Below are positions 11,401 through 20,400 of a DNA stretch of 64,000 bases, one piece after another. The notes under the pieces were generated by a model. It did no database searches. It saw only the letters and a program-made list of their open reading frames with translations, and was not told the origin of the DNA. The DNA is from Tribonema minus. Taxonomy: Eukaryota; Sar; Xanthophyceae; Tribonematales; Tribonemataceae. The stretch's first letter is position 1; every line of letters starts with the position of its first letter. The position numbers and the translations under genes are program-made. The stretch spans positions 124,001-188,000 of the forward strand of contig JAFCMP010000119.1 of NCBI GenBank assembly GCA_017506865.1. The letters are read 5' to 3'.

Positions 11401-13237
11401 GCATTCTTGTTCTGCCAACCCGACAGAGGTGATTCCAGCGTCAAGCAGCGGTATTCCCCAAAGGGTTTCTTTCCTCAGTTCGCCTTGTACCACAGTGATG
11501 ACTGGCCTAGATTTGGCTCCAGTGACTTGTGGTTCAAGAGTGCCGCGGAAACGCTCATGTACAGCAGCTCCTCCACTAGTTTTCAACCCATGCCCATCAA
11601 TGGCGTCAACGACGGCACCGTGATCGACCTTCTCATTTGGCAGGTACCGCTTACAGATGGCAGTGCTCAGCCCGTGCCGCCGCCTCGCAGTGACAACACC
11701 ATCTTGTCTCAGGAAGTGTGCGGCCTTGGCTGTGGCAGCGACACCAGCAGCACGTTACCATTAGCGCTCTGTGCTCAGGCTGACATGTCCAGCATGACCA
11801 GGGCTGCCACTACGCTGAACCTTTTCAGCCTGTGGCTGAAGGAGCAGCTGGGTGCCTGTGACAGCGAGCTGCAAGCTATTCAGCGCCGTGCGGAGCTGTT
11901 CGCATCAGAGAGGGCGTTCATGCAGCAGCTCAACACAGCGCTACCACCAGATGATATGGACACCCGCAAGAACGCTTGGCTTGAACAGGTATGTACTTCT
12001 ATCTATGTATGCACACGTTGCCACCTAAGTGTATCGCCAAAAGCATGCGCGGTCTAGTAGTACGCAGGCTAAACTAAACACACATGCGAGAAATTCAGTA
12101 TGTTGATGTTGACATCTGGACCACTGTATGGGCCTAACTACTGCAGTTAGCAGAGAATGGTGCTGCAGCAAAGTGTTGTGCAGACAGAGCGCTCAAGTAA
12201 TTATTTTCATGTGGGCTACTGTGTGCTTGTACATGGGAGAAAATTGTGTGCTGCTGAAGTGGGCCACTGCACATCATGCACTGCGTGTATGCTACATGCA
12301 CTGCATGTATGGCTACAACAAGTATGCATGCACATGCTGCAGACACAAATCACAGGATGTCTTGACCGCGACTGGCAATCACACGGGGTTTACTGTTTCT
12401 GCAGTGCACTAAATGTAATCACTTCATTTTATTATGCCACTTTATCAAAGACGAATGTAGTGAACCTTTGTAAGTAGCAGAAGCTCAGTCAAAGCGCACT
12501 ACTGTACGCATTTGCTCGCTACTAGTGCATCCTGCTGCCACCCCATTTACACTCTGAAAATTGCTCATGTCGAGCTGTGCGCTACATGAAGAGCAGCTGC
12601 CCATATCCGCAGTTACATGAATAGCATCAGACGGCAGGAGTTGCAGCCGTACGCCACTTGCAGTCTACAGCATCAATCGGCAGGATTTGGAGCTATGTTG
12701 TGATGCTGAGTGTCACTGCCAACAGCTAATTCAAGGCTGCCACAAAGCTCTGACCATCGCTCCTTTTCCTTGCCCCATTGTGGTGCTACCCTGTGCCCTC
12801 AGGTTCAGGCTGGTGACACCCACCCCCCTGCACCCCCCAGCCGTCTCAGGGGCGTCCACAACGGCATTGTCTACATTGCCTGCAGCGGCACTGGCCAGCT
12901 GTGCACCATGCGAGACACCTTCACGCAGTTTGGCGACACGCCGCTCGCGAACAAGTACGCCTCGGACGTCTGGGGCGGCAACGTTGAAGTTGAACTTGAC
13001 GAGGAGGGCTGCGTCTTCGAGGACCACAACCAGGAGTGCTTCGACAAGCTGGTGAACGTGATGCGGCTGCGCGCCATAGTGCGCAGGACTGGCTTCAGCG
13101 GCACGATAGGCAGCAGCAAGCCGGCGCCCATGCCCGCCCACCTGGCGCCTACCATGACAAACATGCTGGAGTACCTGATGATCGACAGCAAGCACTTCTT
13201 CAGCTCCCTAGACTCCCCCATTTGCAAAGAGACTTGA
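8476..13237 (+). CDS. coiled coil-BTB-TLDc-BTB protein
   Basis: Exons 8476..8577, 9672..9755, 10702..11988 and 12803..13237 join in phase 0 (donors gtaatc, gtatgt, gtatgt) and give 635 residues. Exons 1-2 form a charged coiled coil (QKRQELQ...LQMEME). Exon 3 carries a KCTD/T1-type BTB domain at about 99-165 (ILNVGGAKLRVKRSAL ... IFLDLDVKWFSPITQYL). A TLDc domain follows at about 230-380 (WQLLYRSSVHG, EFHRLCDGKPNT, VFGGFTSVGW, FALYHSDDWPRFG, DLLIW at the end), then a second coiled coil. Exon 4 carries a second BTB-like domain (residues about 525-565, LANKYASDVWGGNVEVELDEEG). BTB domains oligomerise or recruit cullin-3; TLDc proteins are linked to oxidative-stress protection and V-ATPase binding. 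The substrate is unknown. The first exon is the least certain part because it rests only on an ATG, a donor and phase. Confidence 0.75.
8606..8722 (+). repeat. tandem duplication in intron 1
   Basis: Two copies of a unit of about 57 bases lie back to back (each holds aattatcgtttcagtta and atgactgttggccttggttg). They differ by a few substitutions. Both lie in intron 1 of the BTB-TLDc gene and contain a cag that could act as an acceptor. Confidence 0.7.
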
Positions 13238-13615
13238 GCTCTCTGCAAAGGCGTGAGACAAATCTGTTGTGGCAGCAGCTAACATTCTCATCCAAGGACG
13301 TTGCTGCGGTTTCTGGTTGATAAGGAATACTGAGAGTGTAAGCTGTTGCCGGGACACCTGGCAGTTGCCTACTTGGGCTACTGAGCTATGCCGATGGCTT
13401 CTGTAAGAGAGTAGTGAGTGGTTTGCGGGGCGCATAATATCGGCCACACAAAGCATTTCAAAATTCATGCGTTACTGAGTCAATGTCTGACTTGACTGCG
13501 CCCGCAGGATCCAGCATATCCCCTACATTCATGACATGTCCGTTCAGAGGGGCTTAAGCCTTCAGCTGGCATGACGCCAGTATTGAGACCACTGGCATGC
13601 TCTACGGTACAACTG
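13238..13615. other. 3' flank of BTB-TLDc gene up to retrotransposon insertion
   Basis: No gene is seen. The segment ends with gtacaactg at 13607-13615. The same nine bases recur at 23387-23395 and are the candidate target-site duplication of the retrotransposon. Confidence 0.5.
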
Positions 13616-14394
13616 AGGTACAGTACCGTGCTTAGCGCCCTGCTGCTCGGGCGAGCGGCAGGAGGAGGCAGCGAAGGAGGAGCCGCTGGCGGAGCGGCGG
13701 CGCGGAAGGCGAGGATGCACAGGGGACACTGAGGGCACAGCAGCACCGCACGCTCAACCTGTCGGCCTGGCTACAGCCGAGGACTAGAGAGCGGATTTTC
13801 GCTCCACCGCGGGCCTGAGGCGAACAAGGCCAGACACGCAGCGTGGGTCGCCGGTGTAAGCAAGTAAGCCTCGCATTGATATTGCTAAAGCTACCTACGC
13901 ACACAGCGACATCGGCCGAAGCACAAGAAGGGCAAACTAAAAAAAAACAAACAAAAAAAACAAAACATCTGACGATATCGCCGTCGACGGATCGGGAAGG
14001 GGGAACCTAGGGCACACTGGATCGCAGGGCAGTAGATAGCAGTTCACCAGATTAAGGTTTGAACGCTTGCTGACCAGCTTGATTTGCAGCCGCACAAGGG
14101 ACCTCGCCTGGCAGAGACTGACTGCATTCAGCACACGCACAGACACGACAGGACCACGACACTGCAGCGGCAAGGACACGAATTGCACAGCATTGCATTC
14201 AGCCCAGCTGCCTTGTGTTGGTCAGAGGCAGAGAGCTTGAGCACACCGACTCGTTCCACCACCGCTCGTTTCACGACGGCGGGAGAAGCACCTCAACAGA
14301 TACACCGGAGCAGGACGGGATCTTGAACTGAAAGTGGTATAGTTGTGCAGGGGAGTATTCGCGGTTGGCAGCCGCGCATTCGAGACCGAGCCTG

Positions 14395-14399
<5 letters not shown>

Positions 14400-14426
<27 letters not shown>
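14400..14426 (+). repeat. T27 homopolymer in the element leader
   Basis: 27 consecutive T lie just before the probable ATG at 14456. They would encode a run of Phe if translation began upstream, which argues for the ATG at 14456. It could be an antisense poly(A) relic or simple slippage. Confidence 0.85.
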
Positions 14427-14455
14427 CTCGCGCCTCAAAGTCGCCTTTCAAAGCT

Positions 14456-17400
14456 ATGGCTCTCCACTGGCTTACCAGCCCTGCCTCACGTGGGGAGGGG
14501 TCACCTCTGAAACGCAAACGGGAACAGCGCAACCACGGGCTGAATACTGGCTTGTGGTGGTGGCAGGTCAAAGCTGCACGCCAATCTGACACACGCCGCA
14601 GACGCCGCCATGGTGTTGGCCGTTGGGTACGCCTAGTGATACCGCCGCCGCCACCGATCCCGGGCCCGCCGCCAATCCCGGGCCCGCCGCCGATCCCGGG
14701 CCCGCCGCCGATCCCGGGCCCGCCGCCGATACCGGGCCCCCCGCCGATACCGGGCCCGCCGCCGATACCGGGCCCACCGCCGATACCGGGCCCGCCGCCG
14801 ATACCGGACCCGCCACCGATACCCGGCCCGCCACCACCTCAGCTGATGGCCCAGAGCTCTAGACCGCGGCCGATGCCAGAGGTGCCAGTGTGCAGTCAGG
14901 TTGCAGAGCTGTGCAGAAGCATGCGCAGACTACACTTGTCGTCAGCCGACTCGGACGAGCCTCAGGGCAGTGGCAGCCACGCGCACGTCAAGAAGCGCCG
15001 CCGCCATCTGTCTAGCCCAGGTGCCGCTAATCACTGTGACAGGGGATGCTCACAGACGAAGCGCCCGCGGCATCAGCCTGCCAGTGACTCGGAGTCTCAA
15101 GCGGCGAGTTTACGGGAGGCACTGCCGCCAGCAGCGATGATTGTACTGAGCTTGGTGGTACTACCGCCACCAGCGGCAAATAAACGCCGTCGGGCGACAC
15201 TGCCGCCGGATTCACCAGTAGCGACAACGCCAATGCCAAAACGACGTTCGCGGCGGAAAACGCCTTTAGTGACGGCTGCCACTGCCGCACCAGCGGCGGG
15301 GCCCGCACCGGCCAACCCGGTGGTTGCACAGCCACGGACGACTGTCACAGCCGCCGCTGCATGCGGTCGCAAGGTTACCTCCGACTTAACGGCGGCGGCA
15401 ACGCCACGTGCGGCAGACATGGTGCCAAAACCGCCGGCAGGCGCTGCCGCATCAGATGGCCAACGCGGGGCAGCTGCATCCCGGCGGGGTCGGCGTCGCG
15501 GCGCCAGCGCCGGGCCGCCCCTGGGACGCCTCGGAAGCATTGGCAGCATCAACCGCCCAGAGTCGCCGTCTGGCAAACTGAGTGCGCTGGCAAAGGCGGT
15601 CACCACGACCGTGCCCGTACCGATGGAAGTTGGCGAACCTACCAGTGGGCCAGCGGGTCACCAGAGACGGATCACGTCGCGGCCTTCGCAGCCAGCTAGC
15701 AGCGGCGCCTCTCCCCAGTGGCATCCCGGTCCTCAGCCGATGGAGGTCACCGCAGCGGAAACCCCATGTACTGCAGACATGGTGACAACAGCACCAGCGG
15801 CCGCAGCGGCTGCTGCACCGGGCGGCGAACGTGGGGCGGCTGCACCCCGGCGGGGTCGGCGCCGCGCCAGCGCCCAAAGCACTGGCAGCGTCACCCGTCC
15901 AGAGCCACAGTCTGGCGGTGCGCTGGCAAAGCCGGTCACCGTGACCATGCCTGTACCGATGGAAGTTGGCGAACCTGGGCCGGCGGGTCACCAGAGACGA
16001 ATCACGTCCCGGTCTTTGCAGCCAGCTGGCAGCGGCGCCTCTCTGTCAGGCGGCAGCGTCACCTCTGACGGTAACAGTCGCAACGGGCACCCAATATCCG
16101 GCATCACCGCTATGACAGTTTTGGCGCCCGCCAAGACACCCGCTGCCAACCGGAAGGTCAATATCCCGGGGCTGGACTGCCGCATGTGCGACAAGTTCAT
16201 AGTGCGAGCAAATCCTCGGGCCCCGGGAAAGAATTGCCCAGCGGCACACGCATGTGCACACCAGCGCACGCGCCACACAGGGAAAGGGAAGCAATTTGCA
16301 GAACTGCATGTTCAGCTTTTCCTAGACCACCGACCAATATACGGCGGCCTAGAGCAGGTCTGCGACGGGTGCGGCAACCTCTTCATCAGACGCACAGCAG
16401 CAAGCGCCACGACACCATCTGGTGATCTAGGGGCCCTGGACCAGTGCGACGTGTGGCGCTGCGCCGACTGCCTCGCAGGCCCGGTCGCCGCGACAGCATG
16501 CACACTGTCAGGCTGTGACCGTGCATCAGGCCATGATCACATTGCTGACATACACACCCGACCAACGACATGCGCGGCGGCAGCGGGTGGTGCAGCTGTT
16601 GGTGGGGGGAATAGCCTGAAGCCAACAGCCGCGCTGCTCGCCGCCGCTAGCAAATGTGGTCCCATACGCAAATTCCTCGGATGCGAGCACCTGGGGGTAG
16701 ACCCCAGGCAAGCCCATGCATCTACGTTGGACGGTGTGGCAGATGCGCCGCTGCCGAGACTGACCCGGAGCAGCACAATGGGTGTGCTGCCTGGCGAAAG
16801 TCGTGCTAGCGATAGCGGCGCAACGATGTCAAGCAACGATCGTGTGCCCAGCACACCTGGCAGTGCCGCAGCTGCTGTCGCAGCGGGCGCTCAGTCTAGC
16901 GAATGCCCCAGGGACCCGACGGGATCACACTGGCAAGGCCTGCTGGGGGCGGCTGGCGCACTCGCGCGCAGGGTACGTGCACTGGCCCTTGCCCCCAATC
17001 GGGCACGCGTCACGGTGCTTTGCGCTTGGCCGACGGGTACCAAGCTTGGACCCTGCCGCACGTCACGCCGACTGCATATGCGGCCGGCGCCCAGCGACGC
17101 GCCAGCAACACAGACCCTGCTGGGCCGGACTTCCTGCGCACCGCTGGTGAGTCAGATGCATGACCTGACGGTCACGTTCAGCTTGCTCTCCCTCCGAGAA
17201 GAAGGTAATGACCTGGCAACGGTGTTTGACCAACTCTCCCTTAGGGAACCGGTCGTTGCCAGGTCGCCTCGCCAGCCAGCCGGGAAACGTGGTGAGTCAG
17301 ACGTAACGCAGGCTGGTGATAACAGCACCCACGCAACAATGACCGAGACAGCACCTGTCACGGCTATGGTTGCCAGTGGAAAGCGCAGTCGACGCAGAGG

Positions 17401-20400
17401 TAAACACAGACGGCGGACGCAGGAGCGACAGGCCCAGTGCGACAATTCTCGTGCACCCCTGGCACCAGCCACCACACCGCCGAGGGGCGGTGCCTCTGCC
17501 CCCTCAGCACCAATATCCGGGCCGGCGAAGGTCACCACCGTGACGGTGGCGACCCGGATACCCTCAACCGTGTGCCATACAGTCACCGTGGAGGAGCAGC
17601 AAGACGCGCTGGCAAAAGCCACCAACTATGGTTTTTCCACTTGGCACACGGGCCTGCAGGCACTCCACAAACAGGCGCTTGGGGAAAACACAGCGACGCT
17701 AGCACGTGGTGGGGAGCTTCGCCCCGTGAGCAACGTGGGCAACGGCAACTGCCTGATTCATACAGCTCTACACGGCATAGACAGCGTCGCAGTTGAGCAC
17801 GGACTGCCGGCCCCAGCACTGGTGATTGCCATGCGAGAGGCACTGCTGGACGGGATGGTGGCATACGTCACGCAGGGGGCGGGCAAACAAGGGGCCAGCA
17901 TGTCATCGATGCGTCAACTGACCGCGCATGCAGCAGCCCAACCTGCGTGTACACGTGAACAATTCGACACGTACGGGACACGCGCTCGCTGCCTCGCAAT
18001 CGAGTACGGCACAAATGAAACGGACAGCGCGGACAGCGGGCACACGCTCCTGCTGCAACGCCTACAGGAAGAGGGCGTGTGGGGACGGCCCCTCGGTTTG
18101 TCTGTGTGGGCCATTGTTGCAGCGGTCTACGCGGTCTCGGTGACGGTGTGGCAGGCCGAGCCTCAGGCCACTGGCAGCACGCAAAAATCAACAGGGCTGG
18201 TGCTGGCACAACTGATGGGGCTGCCAGCGGTATTCGCACCGGCAACTCCAGCTCAGCCTGACTGCCATCTGGATGTGCTGTGGACGCCGCCTGGGCTATA
18301 TACAAATGTGGGACACTTTGAACTGCTTGTCGCCCCTGCGGCAGCTCCGCCCTTGCCAACCACTATGACAGCGTCGGCGACCACTCAAGCTAACAGCACC
18401 CACATCACGGCTCCGAGTCGGACACAGCCCCGTACTGCGCTGCAGTTGCCACAGCAGCCTGAGCCACTGAGGTGTCCTTTATGCACACTGGCATTTTGGC
18501 AGCTTGGTCAGAAAGAGGACAGCAAACAGCGAGGCAAACTGTCAGCTGCGAGCCGCATGGCACCGGTAGTGGCCCACTTCAACGGTGGTAGCTGCACGAG
18601 GTCGATGCTGAACCCTGAGGCGAGCACATCACACTGTCAGCAAAATCTGGCGGCAGCATACGCCAAGGGCATCCGGCAGCAGGTTGATCACGACCCATCC
18701 GGTGACCGTGCCCCTTCAGGCAGCAGTACCTGCAACACTGGGGCACACCATGCCAAGCGTGTGCAGGAGATGAGCACCATGTATGGTTGCACGGCAGAAG
18801 ACTTCCTACGGGCGGTAAGGAAGCTGAGTGCATGCACAGGTGCCTGCGGTCTGGTCCATATGTCAGCCAGCGCGGGGCAGAGGCAATGCGCGCTGACCTC
18901 GCCATGCCACACGTGTCGACGGAATGGAAGCGCCCCCACGCGCGCACGCCCGGCAGTACCCCCGGGCCAGTCCGAGGGCGGGGGTGCGGGTAGCGACGGC
19001 GCGGCCGCGGCGGCGGGGGCTGCCGCAGCGACACCTCCAAAGCCACCGGCGGTGCCGGCTAGTGGCGCTGCCAACTCAAAGTCCAGCAAGAAACGCCCGG
19101 CGGCCACGGCAACCGGCGCGCAACGCCGGCGCCGAACGGCAGCTGCTGCAGCACCGCCTGGCAGCGCCGGCAGCCGCACTCAGTCTAACAGCCTAAGGCT
19201 GCAGGACAGCAGCCCCCCCCACGGGACGGCCGTGGGATGGGCGGACATGGACTTGGACCCGCCGGACGATGCCGCGTCACCGCCCCCCCCGACCACCACC
19301 ACCAGTGGCAGGCCCTCAAAGCCCCAGTCACGAGCATCCCTGGCTTGGGACCTCTCGACGCCCTCGGTCGTCCACGCACTTGACCAGACCAATGAGGCGG
19401 ATCTACTGCTGCTACGGTTCACCACGACTGCCAACCCCTTCCGCACTCAGCTGCAGTGCACCCAGTGGGCACGGCTAGTGGAGCACGCCACACGACTACT
19501 GGCGGACGCCACAGACAGTGCACGTGAGGCGGCACGGGTGCGCCTCCACCATGGTGCCGGGGCGTTTGCTCATCAGGTTTCTCAGACTCTAGTGCAGCGC
19601 GGCTACAGGCTGCTGCACCTGCTAGCAGCAATGGCCTTTGGTAGGCAACCGGAGGGAACCGGTATGCCGCCTGCGGCCCGGCTGGCAGCGTTGCTGTCTG
19701 GCGACTTTGCGGAGCTACTGAGAAAGACGCTGTCAGCAGCAGCGGCGCTGCGGGCCCCCAAACCAAACAACGCAGCTACGGCGTCGGCACAAACGAACTT
19801 CGATGCCGACTGGACGGAGGCTGACTCCAGGCAGCAAACAGCATGCGCTGCCCTCTCAGGCAAGCGACGGGGGGTAGGCCTGGCTGCCGCACGACTAGAG
19901 GCGCGTGAAGCATGCGCCCCAGCAGACGAGGTCACGGCACAGGTGCTGGCAGCAAAGCACCCTGAAACTGGCACCCGGCCCGGGGTAGTCGATACGCCAA
20001 TGGAGCAAGTGCGCGGCCTGGTACGCGACGCCCGGCGGCACTGCTTGCACGGCGCAGGGGTGGCAACGACCGCCGGGCCCGCTGGCAGCGGCAGTCCCGT
20101 CTTCGAATCGGGTCAGGCGCATGATCGCAGCGATAGGCCTGAGGATGCTGCCAGCGCAGCCGGACGGCGCCTCGAGGTGGAGGCGACAGACATACTGTCG
20201 ACCTTGTCCGCAGCAGGGGCGGGGAAGGCAGGAGGGCTGGACGGCCTACGCTATGAACACCTCTTGATGGCCGCTGGGCCTGGTGCACCAGTGAAAGCAG
20301 CCACCCGCCCCGTGGGCAGTGCCTCGCCAGGACTAGCTGGTGATTCAGAATCGGATGTGATGGAACCGGCATTCGCCCATCACCTGGCCAAGGTGTTCAC

